Of a stretch of DNA of 64,000 nucleotides, positions 8,148 to 18,600 are shown in pieces. The position numbers and the translations under genes are program-made. Numbering within the stretch: position 1 is the stretch's first letter; every line of letters begins with the position of its first letter. The notes beneath the pieces were generated by a model. It had not been told where the DNA came from. It searched no databases and worked only from the letters and a program-made list of their open reading frames with translations. Origin of the DNA: Rhizorhapis sp. SPR117 (GTDB lineage Bacteria > Pseudomonadota > Alphaproteobacteria > Sphingomonadales > Sphingomonadaceae); the NCBI RefSeq assembly GCF_021742065.1, contig NZ_JAKKIE010000016.1, positions 1-64,000 of the forward strand, given 5' to 3'.

Positions 8148-9158
8148 CTACGAGAGAATGACCTTGGGCGCTTTGCCGGCAGAGAGCGAAAAACGGCGTA
8201 ATTCGATTGGCAGCGATTCCAAGGCTTTCTCCAGATCCGGCGGTAACGGCCCTTCCGGCAGAACCAATGTCCGCCTGATGCCTGTTGGCGCATCGGTGGA
8301 ATGGCTGATCAGTTGGCCGATCGCGGTATAGATCGACTGCCTGTCAGTGCGTGTCTTGACCTCGTAGATTTCGGTCATGGTCTCGCCCTTGCGGACGTAC
8401 AGATCGATTAGTTTGCTGTTGAGGACCCGCTCGCCATCGGCAGAGCGAGCCTTGCGCTCTTCGAACAAGCGTTCGACCACATCGCCGTGATAAGAGATAT
8501 AATCGATCTCGGAACGCCGTTGCCCCCGCCGCCGCCCGGAGCCTTCGCTATTGAAATTCTCCCACTCCGCAATCGCTTGCCGCACGGCCGGGTCATCCAG
8601 ATCCCCACGGGCGACGGCATCCTTGAAGCCTTTGACGAGTTGGACGAAATGCCAGAGGCGGCCAGCGATATCCTCAGAGTCGACACGGCCTATAATGATT
8701 CCAGCCCTGTCGCTACCATCGGCGGACCTGACATCCTCAAGCGATGCCTTGGACCAGGCAAGAAAAGCACTGCGGCCAACACCGGCTTTGCCGCCACCGA
8801 TGCTGCCATCGTGCAAGAGATAGATTTCGCCGGTTGCCGCATCACGCGCGAAAAACCCGGCGACCCGTGCGGAGTTGGACGTGGTGGGGATATTGATTTC
8901 GACCGTTATGATCTGGGCATGTCGCTTCGGCTCGAAGACGCCAAAGGCATTCCAGCGACGGGGAACGGCGGCCTCGTCTGCTTTGCTGAAGGCCGCCCAC
9001 AAGGAGCCCGAGCCGTTAGCGTAGAGGCGTTCATCGACATTCCCGCTCGGAAATCCGATATTCCGAACTCCCTGATCCCCGAGGTGCTGGCGAACGGACG
9101 TCTCCATCGCTTTTTGCGCATCGCGTTTTTCGCGTACATCCTCGACCATCAACAGCAT
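8148..9158 (-). CDS. Protein with C-terminal PD-(D/E)XK nuclease-like domain
   Basis: A 336-residue protein. The C-terminal part has the restriction-endonuclease-like signature: KLIDLYVRK (D), then EIYEVKTR (E-x-K) and a downstream Q/IGQL helix, around residues 255-290. The N-terminal two thirds is not recognised but contains strand-rich segments (AQIITVEINIP, RAGIIIGRVD). The ATG at 9158 follows GGGAGGGG by seven bases. It shares an operon with the protease-like gene downstream and diverges from the zinc-motif gene at 9243. In this setting a defence role is plausible but unproven. Confidence 0.6.
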   Translation of the reverse strand: MLLMVEDVREKRDAQKAMETSVRQHLGDQGVRNIGFPSGNVDERLYANGSGSLWAAFSKADEAAVPRRWNAFGVFEPKRHAQIITVEINIPTTSNSARVAGFFARDAATGEIYLLHDGSIGGGKAGVGRSAFLAWSKASLEDVRSADGSDRAGIIIGRVDSEDIAGRLWHFVQLVKGFKDAVARGDLDDPAVRQAIAEWENFNSEGSGRRRGQRRSEIDYISYHGDVVERLFEERKARSADGERVLNSKLIDLYVRKGETMTEIYEVKTRTDRQSIYTAIGQLISHSTDAPTGIRRTLVLPEGPLPPDLEKALESLPIELRRFSLSAGKAPKVILS

Positions 9159-9242
9159 TGCGCATCCCCTCCCTTTGGCGGGGATCGCGGTCCCCAATAT
9201 GCCTTCACAATTCGGCGCGCTTTACGCAATGATGGAATCACC

Positions 9243-9650
9243 ATGGACAATCTGAGCGTAATCATCCGAACCGCACCGGCGAGTTGCTGGTCATGCGGTG
9301 CCGACACAAGGATTGTTTCGTCGCTTCTTCTGACGTGCGCCCACGAAAACACCGAGTGCTCGGTCGCGGATTTTACGGACTATCCGGCGTTGGTTGGCGA
9401 ATTGGACGAAGCCATCGCCGAAGTGCAGCATTTGGGAAAGATCAAGGCCCGGTTCAGTAAGACGCTGGCGCGAGCCTATATGAGCAATGGCTGCGCTCAT
9501 TGCGATGCTCTGTTCGGCCAGCATTTCGAAATCCAGACCCGTTATGCCGAACAGGATTCAGCACAGCTCATCGTGCCCGTGTCAGGTGATTGGGCGGCAT
9601 TATTCCGCAGCCTCCTCGCCGCCGAGGATGGTCATCTCTTCCATTTCTAA
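9243..9650 (+). CDS. Small zinc-motif protein, unknown function
   Basis: A 135-residue protein on the plus strand, the only rightward gene in the cargo block. It has two cysteine pairs, CWSC near residue 15 and CAHC near residue 83 (NGCAHCDALFGQHFE), which could bind one zinc ion, with a helical segment between them. It diverges from the PD-(D/E)XK gene by 84 bp and converges on the NACHT gene, whose stop lies 13 bp away. The ATG at 9243 is the first in-frame one with sensible codon use; the same frame continues open to the left only as antisense of the nuclease gene. Function unknown. Confidence 0.6.
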   Translation: MDNLSVIIRTAPASCWSCGADTRIVSSLLLTCAHENTECSVADFTDYPALVGELDEAIAEVQHLGKIKARFSKTLARAYMSNGCAHCDALFGQHFEIQTRYAEQDSAQLIVPVSGDWAALFRSLLAAEDGHLFHF

Positions 9651-9663
9651 CGGCGAAAGATCA

Positions 9664-12144
9664 TCATTCGCGCGATGGACTGCGAATTCCGAGCTTAGGT
9701 TTTGCGGCCCGTGCCGGTGGCGCGGTCTCCAGCACAGGCGCCGCCTGCCGATGGACGATCTCAATAGGAGAGAATGCTGCGCGCAGCTTCGCATCGTTGA
9801 AGAATGGGCGAATGGCGTCGATATCGCGTTCGCTGACGGCCGGCTTGCGGTTACTGAGCGCAACATAGATCGACTGGACCGGCAGGGACACCGTATGCTC
9901 GGGATTATCGAGATCGCTTTCGAAGCCATCGGGCATCACGCCCATGGCGTCATCGTGCATCCGTGAGAGATCGATCGTCAGCGTAAGGACATCGGCGTCG
10001 TTACGCTCCACCCGCCATGACCTCAAAAGGCTCCACAGCAGGTAATCTTCATTATAGCGGACGATCTGCCGCTCCGATTTTTTGGCAGCTGCTTCGCCAA
10101 CAAGAGCCTTGAGTTGCTCGACCGGGAGATGGGCGGAAACCGCAAGGGCCACGTTCCCGTCCTGCCCCCGGCGTGCGTGAAACAATGTACGCGACAGCGC
10201 ATAGAGAATTGCAGCCTGCACTTCGCGATCCGCGTTGCGCGCACCGATGAGCATATCTGCAAGGATATTGAAGGTGTTCCGTCCCCGGTGCGCAAAATCC
10301 TTTGCACCCGTCCGCAGGAAGAAAGCCAACCACACCAGCCAGGGCGAGTCAGGAACCGCAGGCAATTTCCCATCAACTGCCTTGGCCAGTTGAATGAACA
10401 GATCGAAGCCGGCGAGCGGTACGCGGTATGCGCGAGCGCCGGACAAGGCATCGAACCATTTGAGGGCGCGTTCCCGCCGTTCCGCGTTCACATTCGCACC
10501 GGCGACCACAAACTCGATGACCTCGGGTGTCACTGCAGAGGTCAGGGTCTGGAGCCAATTGGCACCATAACCGCCGCGCTGGAGAAGGTCGGTTTCGATC
10601 AGATGCTCGGCCGCGAGAAACTCCTGGATCGAACGATGAAAATAGATCGTCTGCGCGCCTTTTTCGATGAGGCACCCTTGGATCAATTCCCGGCGCATTT
10701 CCTCCTTCTGGAGCGAATGGCTGATGTCGCGAGTCGCTTCGTCGCATAGCGATTGGGGGATGTCGTTCAGGGTCGTCGTCGATGCTCCCCCGCGTTCCCA
10801 CAGCCACCAGGCAAGGCTCGCGTTGAACCGGCGCCTGACCTTGATTGGAAAATCCTTGTCACGCCCGCGTTTCTCCAGTTCGCGCAGCAGGAGATAATGC
10901 ACGAAGCTGTCGAACAGCTCATAGACCGACATATCGGTGCGGAGCTGGGCGGGGTGCGCGGCGATCTCGCACAGCATCTGCGCATGGACAGGTCGTTCGA
11001 GAAGCTGGTCAAACCGGCCTGAGACGAGTTCGGCAACGCGCTGCTCGACCCATTTGGGATCGGTCGCGGGACCATCCTGTTCCTCCGCCGCTCGGATCGG
11101 GAAGTAGCGCTCGACATAAGACCGCGCTTCATCAGGTGTGAAGCCGCGAATCTCGACATGTCGATAGGCCCGCCGCCCCGGCGTCGGAATCGATCGACCT
11201 GCTGGAGTGGTCTGGACGCCATCTATGACGGCCTTGAATTCCACATCGTCATGAAAGGCGGTGTCGCGGCCGAGCACGAGGATGCGGGCGTCGCCCTGAT
11301 CCAGCTTCATGAGTTCGGCGAGGACAGTCTGAAACTTCGATGGGGTCAGACCATGCTTCATCTCGTCGAAGCCATCGTAAATGACGAGAAAACGGCCGTT
11401 GCGATTGAGGGCGGCGAAGGTGTCGAAATGATAGCCAGGGACGCGGTGCTGGCTGGCGAATACCTTGCCCAGCAGGCCCTCCAGGGATTGCTCATCTGCA
11501 ATCTCGCCGAGACGCACCAATATGGGGACGCGCGCCGTTGGATCTTCCAGTGCTCGTGCGGCCATAGTGGCAGCCAGATAGTTGGCGAATGTCGATTTGC
11601 CTTTGCCATAAGGGCCAAGGACGAAAAGCGGCGGTGCGTCCTGCTCGGCCTGCCATGCCTCGACATAGGCGGCCAGGTCCTCACCGGTGGCGGTCTCCGG
11701 CGGGACATAATATTCGGCAAGCCGGCTGCGCTGGTGCGCTTCGACAAGTGCCTTTAGATAAGGGTCGAGCCGCATCAGACGCCGCTGTAGTTCGGCGAAC
11801 GTCATCGCCTGAAGCCCGCGTTGGCTCTGTGCGGCCTTCCGGCCTTCCGGCGTGATCGGGCCTTGCGAGACGAGCCATGCCTGATCGATCGTGTCGTTCG
11901 AGATCAACGGCCCATAATCATAGGCAAACTGGCTGCACTCCCCGAGCGTCAGACTGCCGGAATAGGCTTTCGTCTCGAAGGCGTAGCGCTGTTCGCCCGC
12001 TACCTCGTCGCGCAGCCAGACGGCGGATACGTCGGCATTCTTGTAGCCGAGTTGGACTTCCGTTTCCGTGTGCGAGAAGCCGGCAGCGCGCAGGAGTTGG
12101 GCAACGGCATCGCGAAATGCATTTCCCTTTTGCGTCGCACTCAT
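9664..12144 (-). CDS. STAND NTPase: Mrr-like nuclease fused to NACHT
   Basis: An 826-residue protein. Residues 1-120 form a restriction-endonuclease-like domain with D38 (NADVS) and E57-x-K59 (FETKAY). A NACHT-type STAND ATPase follows: Walker A GPYGKGKST (177-185) and Walker B FLVIYDGFDEM (252-262). The C-terminal 450 residues are helical and probably the sensor. Nuclease-NACHT proteins of this order are known in bacterial antiphage systems, where a trigger is sensed by the C-terminus and the effector cuts DNA. The ATG at 12144 is chosen because it follows the TPR gene by 13 bp with GAGG upstream; longer starts would overlap that gene. The pair probably forms one system. Confidence 0.8.
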   Translation of the reverse strand: MSATQKGNAFRDAVAQLLRAAGFSHTETEVQLGYKNADVSAVWLRDEVAGEQRYAFETKAYSGSLTLGECSQFAYDYGPLISNDTIDQAWLVSQGPITPEGRKAAQSQRGLQAMTFAELQRRLMRLDPYLKALVEAHQRSRLAEYYVPPETATGEDLAAYVEAWQAEQDAPPLFVLGPYGKGKSTFANYLAATMAARALEDPTARVPILVRLGEIADEQSLEGLLGKVFASQHRVPGYHFDTFAALNRNGRFLVIYDGFDEMKHGLTPSKFQTVLAELMKLDQGDARILVLGRDTAFHDDVEFKAVIDGVQTTPAGRSIPTPGRRAYRHVEIRGFTPDEARSYVERYFPIRAAEEQDGPATDPKWVEQRVAELVSGRFDQLLERPVHAQMLCEIAAHPAQLRTDMSVYELFDSFVHYLLLRELEKRGRDKDFPIKVRRRFNASLAWWLWERGGASTTTLNDIPQSLCDEATRDISHSLQKEEMRRELIQGCLIEKGAQTIYFHRSIQEFLAAEHLIETDLLQRGGYGANWLQTLTSAVTPEVIEFVVAGANVNAERRERALKWFDALSGARAYRVPLAGFDLFIQLAKAVDGKLPAVPDSPWLVWLAFFLRTGAKDFAHRGRNTFNILADMLIGARNADREVQAAILYALSRTLFHARRGQDGNVALAVSAHLPVEQLKALVGEAAAKKSERQIVRYNEDYLLWSLLRSWRVERNDADVLTLTIDLSRMHDDAMGVMPDGFESDLDNPEHTVSLPVQSIYVALSNRKPAVSERDIDAIRPFFNDAKLRAAFSPIEIVHRQAAPVLETAPPARAAKPKLGIRSPSRE

Positions 12145-12157
12145 CGCCGCGCCTCGC

Positions 12158-13153
12158 TCACAACCGCCACCAGGGATAAACGGGCCGACCATCGCGCGTG
12201 GACCGCATGGTAACGATCTCTTCTGAAATCCGGTCGTCGATCTGCGACAGCAATTCCTGCTCGCGGCCCAGAATATTCTGTCGCTGCTCGACACCGTGCT
12301 CCCACTGCAACTGCTCTCGGCAGTCCATGAGCGCGGCCCGTTCAACCATCACTGTCGGATGGTGGTAGAGCCAGTGCAGAAACGGCAGTGCATCGCCTGT
12401 AGCATGCCAGAGTTTTCCATAGTCTCGCGCATAGTCGTGTGCGACCTCGGGCATGGCGTGATTGGAGCCATGCCATATCGACAGCGGCTCAGGATCGGGA
12501 TGTCCGCAGAGAATGTCGGCGATATAGAAGTTCGCGGTAAATGCCCGGCGTAACTGGGTGGCGGCAGCAACATATTTGTTTTGCCTGAAGCGCAAGAGGC
12601 CCAGATCATACGCGCAGGGCGGATAGTGTTCGGCCCAGCTTTCCAGCAGGAAACCGGCCCTTTCCGGTTCGCGGTTACGCAGATATTCCGATCCCAACAG
12701 GTAACGGACGCCCTGATTATCATCGGGATTGAGCGACAGCATGCGCTCCATCAGGGTAAGGCCCGCTTTGCGCTTCTTGAGGCGAAGCTGCGCCAGCGCC
12801 GCACCGTGCAGCGCGCGAAGGAAAGGCCGGTTGTCCAGTTCGTACCAGGAGAGAGTGCCGGAATAATCTACGGGAATAGCGGCTTCACCCACCGCGATCC
12901 CGCGCTCATAGGAGGATAAGGCGGCTCTGGTTTTCCCCGATGCGAGCAAGGCATGCCCCAAATGAGCATGGCCGTCGATATATTCGGGACTATCCGTCAC
13001 GATCGCCTTGAGTTCGGCGATGTAGGCCGGATCAGAGAGCATCCTGGCGCTGTGCCGATCAAGCACATCGTCCAGCCGCTTTTCTGCCTGGTGGAGAAGG
13101 TCATCGACTGAGAAGCGGCCAACACCGTCTATGATCTGAAATCCAATCCCCAT
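12158..13153 (-). CDS. TPR-repeat protein upstream of the NACHT gene
   Basis: A 331-residue protein built of helical pairs, with TPR-like repeats clearest at AHLGHALLASGKTRAALSSYERG (read in parts), ALAQLRLKKRKAGLTLMERM and DLGLLRFRQNKYVAAATQLRRAF. TPR proteins usually mediate protein contacts. It starts with AAGGAGG about ten bases before the ATG and ends 13 bp before the nuclease-NACHT gene, so the two form an operon. It may be a sensor, adaptor or inhibitor of the NTPase; nothing in the sequence shows which. Confidence 0.65.
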   Translation of the reverse strand: MGIGFQIIDGVGRFSVDDLLHQAEKRLDDVLDRHSARMLSDPAYIAELKAIVTDSPEYIDGHAHLGHALLASGKTRAALSSYERGIAVGEAAIPVDYSGTLSWYELDNRPFLRALHGAALAQLRLKKRKAGLTLMERMLSLNPDDNQGVRYLLGSEYLRNREPERAGFLLESWAEHYPPCAYDLGLLRFRQNKYVAAATQLRRAFTANFYIADILCGHPDPEPLSIWHGSNHAMPEVAHDYARDYGKLWHATGDALPFLHWLYHHPTVMVERAALMDCREQLQWEHGVEQRQNILGREQELLSQIDDRISEEIVTMRSTRDGRPVYPWWRL

Positions 13154-13356
13154 CCGTGTTCGGCCTCCTTGCGCATCAGTTCGCGATTCAACTGCCTGTC
13201 ATATTCATCGAAGCGATTTTGACGATGTTGCCGTTCTCTGGCGATCTACTTCAAAACCGTCGTACCGACAGCGCGCTAGAGGCCACCAATGTGCGTCATT
13301 CGGCAATGGCCGTGTCGACCTTCTTGGGCGGTTAGCCAGTTTCATTATTCAATGAT

Positions 13357-14508
13357 CTACTTCTCGCCCGAGATCGGCTGTCGAAAGCGGATCGGCACGA
13401 CCCTCTGGTCGAGATAGCCTTCGGAGAGGCCAGCGATCGCTTCGACATCTCGCAAATTGAGGCCGAGAGAGGCTTCGATCTGGGCACGTGTATGCACGCC
13501 ATGCTCTACCAGCATGCGCAGGCCTTCCGCGAGAACACCCGGCTGGTTAACCGGGAAAGCATCATCCAGCGGCTCAACTTTCCGAATGCGCTGAGCATTC
13601 ATTTGACGAAACAGGTAAGAGAACTGGTTCTCGGATAGTATTCCGAGATCCCGGCTTCGGTAAGCCATCGCCGCAATGGCCACACCCCACCGCGCTTTGA
13701 GAGATTTGAAGAAGGCGAGGGAACTGCCGAGCACTTCCTGGCTGAAAGACTCGCGTGGAAGCAAGAACGCGCTCGCGAACCGGTTCGCCTGCTTTTCGAT
13801 CATATCCAGGTTCGTGCCGTTTACCTCGACATCCGGATGGAGAACGAGGTGGCCTAGTTCATGAGCGAGATTAAACAGATCACGTGGCCCGCTAGTTATC
13901 TCCTTGGACAGGAGGACAATCGCGCGACCACCGATCCAACAGCTAACAGCATCCATATCCTGACAGCGGACAGGTTCACGAACGAGAAGAATCCCATTCG
14001 CTTCCATAACCGCTCCCAGGCTGCGAATTGGTCCCCGGCCCAGCCCCCAATGATCGCGCAATTTTTCGGCGGCACGCTCGATGTCATCTTCATCGCCGTT
14101 ATCCGCGTCAAACTCGAACTCGGGGAAGTCCACCGCTGGCAAGTCGATGAACCGCTCCAGCAGCATGCCGATGTCCCCGGCCCACTGCATCCGCCGGACG
14201 ATACGGCGACGGTGGTGCTGCTCCATGCGTTTCAGGCTTCGGAAAAATGGTGAACGTAGTTCGCCCGGTCGAACCGGCATGCTGGTGAAAAAGGAAATCG
14301 GCTGCCCGGTTTCCGCGATGATCTTACTCATCGTCTCGCCACCCGGTGATGCCTGGCCAGTTTCGAACTGGGCAACCGCCTGTCGGCTGACGCCTATGAT
14401 CTCCGCAAGATTTTCTCCAGAAAGACCACGGGCTTCTCGGGCTTCCCTGATCCGCTCGGGAATCGGCTTGGCTCCCGCCGAGGCGGGAGCGTCTCGATCA
14501 TTACTCAT
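13357..14508 (-). CDS. XRE regulator with ImmA/IrrE metallopeptidase domain
   Basis: A 383-residue protein. Residues about 16-70 form an XRE helix-turn-helix (RIREAREARGLSGENLAEIIG, VSRQAVAQFETG). The central part carries the zinc-peptidase motif HELGH (216-220) of the ImmA/IrrE family. Proteins of this build relieve repression by cleaving a partner repressor, as ImmA does for ICEBs1, or act as antitoxin-like regulators. The ATG at 14508 follows the upstream gene by 14 bp and gives the expected N-terminus. It and the 223-residue partner form a two-gene operon and may control cargo genes or element excision. Confidence 0.8.
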   Translation of the reverse strand: MSNDRDAPASAGAKPIPERIREAREARGLSGENLAEIIGVSRQAVAQFETGQASPGGETMSKIIAETGQPISFFTSMPVRPGELRSPFFRSLKRMEQHHRRRIVRRMQWAGDIGMLLERFIDLPAVDFPEFEFDADNGDEDDIERAAEKLRDHWGLGRGPIRSLGAVMEANGILLVREPVRCQDMDAVSCWIGGRAIVLLSKEITSGPRDLFNLAHELGHLVLHPDVEVNGTNLDMIEKQANRFASAFLLPRESFSQEVLGSSLAFFKSLKARWGVAIAAMAYRSRDLGILSENQFSYLFRQMNAQRIRKVEPLDDAFPVNQPGVLAEGLRMLVEHGVHTRAQIEASLGLNLRDVEAIAGLSEGYLDQRVVPIRFRQPISGEK

Positions 14509-14522
14509 GTCGTCACCAATAA

Positions 14523-15194
14523 TCAGGCGCTGTGATCGGAATCCGACTCTATATCGTCCTTCCGCAGCGCTTCCTCGATATGATCGCGAAAACGCAGAAC
14601 GACAGCGGGCGTCGGAGTTTCCGACACTATTGTTTCGATCGCCGATCCCAGCCGGTTGATGATGTTCGTCCGGGCAAGCCAACTGTTACGGCCAGCTTCC
14701 GGCATACCCCAGCAAAGATGCGTCAGCTCGCGACCAGTCGCGCCAAAGGTGAGCCAGGCATACATTTCGGGAGTCGGGTCAGGGCGAATCGGGACTACGA
14801 CCGGATCTCGCATGAACAAGTCCAGTTGGTTGCTCAAGCGCTGGTCTTGACGCGTCGGCGTTTCCTCCGGAAACGCGATAGGGTTGTCGGTGCGGCAGAT
14901 ATGGGCGCGGTAAGCTCCGGAGCGCAACTCAACCCAGTGACCGCCGCCAAGCGGCATTCTGGTCATTTCGGAGGCAAAGGGGAGATTGCCGGCCTGACAG
15001 CTTTCATGGACACTGAAGAGAACGGCGGCGCGGCGGATATGGCCACGGATATCGCCGCCGATCAGGGATGCAAGGAAGGACTCGTGATCCATTACGTCAC
15101 TCGCCAGGATAATTGCCTGCGATATGATTCGGACGAGTGCGGCATCCGTGTTGGGCGGGAATGCCTCGTCCAGTTGGTCCTGAAAAATTGCCAT
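14523..15194 (-). CDS. Hypothetical protein, partner of the ImmA/IrrE gene
   Basis: A 223-residue protein of unknown family. It is mixed helical and strand (AALVRIISQAIILASDVMDHESF, MYAWLTFGATGRELTHLCWG) without a signal peptide or membrane segment. It lies directly upstream of the XRE-ImmA/IrrE gene, 14 bp apart and in the same direction. That position suggests it is the toxin, substrate or co-factor regulated by it, but there is no motif to decide. Confidence 0.5.
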   Translation of the reverse strand: MAIFQDQLDEAFPPNTDAALVRIISQAIILASDVMDHESFLASLIGGDIRGHIRRAAVLFSVHESCQAGNLPFASEMTRMPLGGGHWVELRSGAYRAHICRTDNPIAFPEETPTRQDQRLSNQLDLFMRDPVVVPIRPDPTPEMYAWLTFGATGRELTHLCWGMPEAGRNSWLARTNIINRLGSAIETIVSETPTPAVVLRFRDHIEEALRKDDIESDSDHSA

Positions 15195-15638
15195 GCCTTG
15201 CGCCTCGAAAAATTCTGCAAGTGCATTCCCGATTTATCGACCTCACGTCAAGTGAATTGTTGAAATCTTCATACGGTAGTCGACATGAAAGGACTGGAAT
15301 GAAGATCGGGCTCGCCAATCTCGGTTAGCTTGCTCCGTGAAGGGGCGAACATACGCCGCACCGCTAGGCATCGCCACGCAGATGTGCCGAGACCAGCGAA
15401 ACAGGGTTTGGTCGGAGCGCATGGGAGATAAAACGCCGGTTCCGAAGGGAAGCGCTTATACCCCAATGGAGAATGCAACATTAGGGTAGGTATTTAACAT
15501 CACTGATGTGAGAATTCAGCGAGGAGAAGTATCGGTGATGCCGCTAGGATGGAAGAAGGCCGCCACGCCGGGGGAAGCGTGACGGCCTTTCCCGCCTGGC
15601 GGCGGTGAGCCGGGGGCTGCGGCCACCGCCGCAGCGGA
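15195..15638. other. Intergenic region with a terminator
   Basis: The right part holds the hfaD terminator (15552-15590) and GC-rich sequence. The left part, next to the start of the leftward 223-residue gene at 15194, is more AT-rich and probably carries its promoter. No coding frame is supported. Confidence 0.4.
15552..15590. terminator. Terminator after the first hfaD-like gene
   Basis: An 11-bp stem, GGCCGCCACGC (15558-15568) and GCGTGACGGCC (15577-15587) with one G-T pair, closes an 8-base loop. On the minus strand TTCTTC follows, and on the plus strand TTTCCC, so it may work in both directions. It lies about 50 bp past the hfaD stop. Confidence 0.7.
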
Positions 15639-18600
15639 TCAGCGCAGGGAAGCGATCGACGTGACCGCGCTGTTCCCCACGGCCGATGCGGAGACACTGT
15701 TTCCGGTGATGCCAAGCCTGCTGGCGGTGAGAGGACCGGATACAGCCTGGAAGGTGGCGCCGCTCACCTGGGCGATGATCTGTCCGCTATTTGCCTGCAC
15801 CGATCCGACCGCCGCCGGAGGCAAGGCGCCGAGCGACGCCAGCCTCATGCTGTTGGTCGCGCTGTTGCCAACCGCAGAGGCCAAAACATTATTGCCGTTG
15901 AGCACCAGTTGACTGCCATCGGCACCGATGCAGTTGAGCGCCACCTCATGGACGCTGTTCTCGCTGAGCGCTGTCACATCGCCGGTATTAAGCTGGCTGT
16001 TGGCCATCGCCGCCGCTGCCGAGACCATCCCGGAAGCCGTCAGCGAGGCGCTGGCCATGGGCCCGTCGAAGGCAGGCGTGCCAGCGAGAGTCAGGCTGTT
16101 CGAAGCGACATTGCCGCGCGCCCTCGCACTGGTCGTATTGCTGTCGATACGCGTCTGCGCATCGGACAAGGCGTCGCCAGCATATCCAAGCTGGGTCGCG
16201 GCGGTGGCCAGCACGCCGGCATGGCTTTCCTGGGTATTGGCCAGACCTGCGCTCGCGGCCCCACCCGATGCTGCAACCGCCGACAGGTCGTTGATCGCCT
16301 GGTTCGCTACCGCCTCAGCCACTGTGCTGTTGCCGTTCAGCACATAGCGCGAGCGGGCCAGGACGGCAGCATCATCGGGATTGCCAGCGAGGGTCAGCGC
16401 CGTCGCGGCGACGCGACCATCGGCCAACTGGTTGTTGGCCAGCACATGATCGCCAACAGCGAGGCCCGGCACGTCCGGATCGGTGAACAGCTCCGCATTG
16501 GCGCCGCTCAGTTCCCCGATCTGAACAGCATTGATGGCCATCTGGTTTGCGGCGTCGTTCATATGGGCAAGCGCCGTGTTACTGTTGCTCCCCACCCTGA
16601 CCGAGCCGTCGACGACATAGCCGGTGGCGTCGATCACGAGATCGGAGGTGGCCGACAGGTCCGCGACGCCGATCTGGGTCGAGGACAGTGCCGATCCCGG
16701 CGCCCTGTCCATTGCGCCGCCCAGCGACGTCGCCTCGATGATCAGATCGTTCGACGCGAGATTGGCGAGCGCGGTCGCGGCCTGACTGTTTCCCTCGATA
16801 TCGACTGACGAGCGGATGATGCTGTCGCCGACGCCGGCCAGGTGGCCGGCGATATCGGAGGAAATCTGCTGGATGCCGCCTTCTTCGCCTTCACCCGAAC
16901 CTGTGCCCGAGCCTGCGCTCTGGTAATTCGCGAGCGCATAATCGGCCGAAGCAACGAGATCGTCATAGGGAAGGCCTGCCTCCGCATCATAGTGACCGCT
17001 GGCGCTGATGAGTTGATTGCCGGTCACGCCAAGGCTGTTCGAGACGCTGTTCGCGATCGCGACGCCTTGCGTGTCATTGCGCGCCACCGTCAGGCGGGAT
17101 CCGACCACATCACCCTGCGCGAGGATGTAAGCCCCGGCCACGTCATCGACGTCGGCAATTGTCACCCGAACGTCACCGTCTCCGATCTGAGCGGAATTGA
17201 GGTCGGCGGCGGTAGCGATAGTGTTGGCGTCGAGCCAAAGGCCATTGTTGCCGCTGTTGCCCGTCGTCGCGACCCTGGTGGCATTGTCGAGCAGCGCAAC
17301 GCTGGAATCGACGATCGCCGCCTCGGTCGTGACGCCTGTAGCATTCTCGAATGCCGTGGCTTCGACGGGCGCGGTGAACGTCTGGGCATTCTGGACGCTG
17401 AAGGGCGCCGTAACCGTCATCTCGCCATAGGGGGTATATCGCGCTGTTCCGACATATTCAGGCCATTCACCGCCTTCTTCGCCTCCGTAGCCATCGGGAG
17501 CGCTGATCGCGGTCGCTTCGACGGACAGGAGATTGGCGTCCGAACGGTTGGCAATCGCCGTCACCTGGACGCTGTTGCCGGCCACCGAGGGGCTCGAGCC
17601 CACCAGGTCGCTCGACAGATTCAGGGTCGTGCCGCCCAGCGCGTCGGCACTGGTCGCGCCGCCGGCAGCCTGGACGTTCGTCACATTGACGACGGCGCCA
17701 TAGCCGGCGTCGATGCTGTTGGCCGTGAGCGCCACGGCATTCTTCGCATCGTTGCCATAGGCCGCCGCGGCAAGCGCGTTACCGTCGGCGCTCATGGAGG
17801 AGTCGACCACGGAATCAACCGCGACCGTTCGGAATCCTCCATCGGCATTCGCTCGCACGTCGCTGTCGGCCCGCTGATCGGAGAGAACGGCATAGGCCGC
17901 GTTCACCTCAGTGCCGCCATAGGGCGTGATGATCGATGGTGTTCCGCTGGCCGAGGCGTTCTCGATGCCCAGCACATCGGTCGAGAGCGCATTGTCCACT
18001 CTGTTCCCCGTGGCGATGGCCCGCTGGAGATTGCCGTCGATCGCGATGTCGCTGTCCACCACTTCCTGCGTGATGATGCGCGACAGCCCCGCCATATCGG
18101 CCGAGACATCCGATCCATAGCCAATCGATTGCCGGCTCGCGATGCCCGCGCCCGTGCTTCCGTCATTGCCCGACAGGCTGAGCGTACTGGCCGCATTATT
18201 ACCGGCGGCGAGCGCTTCTTGTCGGTTATCGGCGATGGCCAGGCTGCTGTCCACGACACCATCGGCGGTCAGGCCGACATAGGTGAAGTCGGCATCGGCC
18301 ATGACGGGTGCATAATCGGTGGTCTGCTGTGCGGCGATCACTGCGGGCGCATAGGCGGTGACGCCATTCGCATCTACGGCAAGATGGGTGTCGACCCAAA
18401 CCGTAGAGAGGTCGAGTGTATCCGGCGCGAGCGTATTGTCTTGCCGGTTTGCGGTTGCGGATGCAGCGATGCTGTTGCCGGACAGGCTTGCACTCGCCTG
18501 CGTCGGCTCGACGACGGCCTCGATCACCGGATCGACGGCGGTTGCCTCGACGGCCCAATCGGTCGTCGACTGGTTGTTCGCGATGATCTGCGCACCTTCG

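Noticed and set aside
8487..9242. Long plus-strand frame before the zinc-motif gene
   Set aside because: It is antisense to the PD-(D/E)XK gene and has no own start signal; only the part from 9243 is supported.
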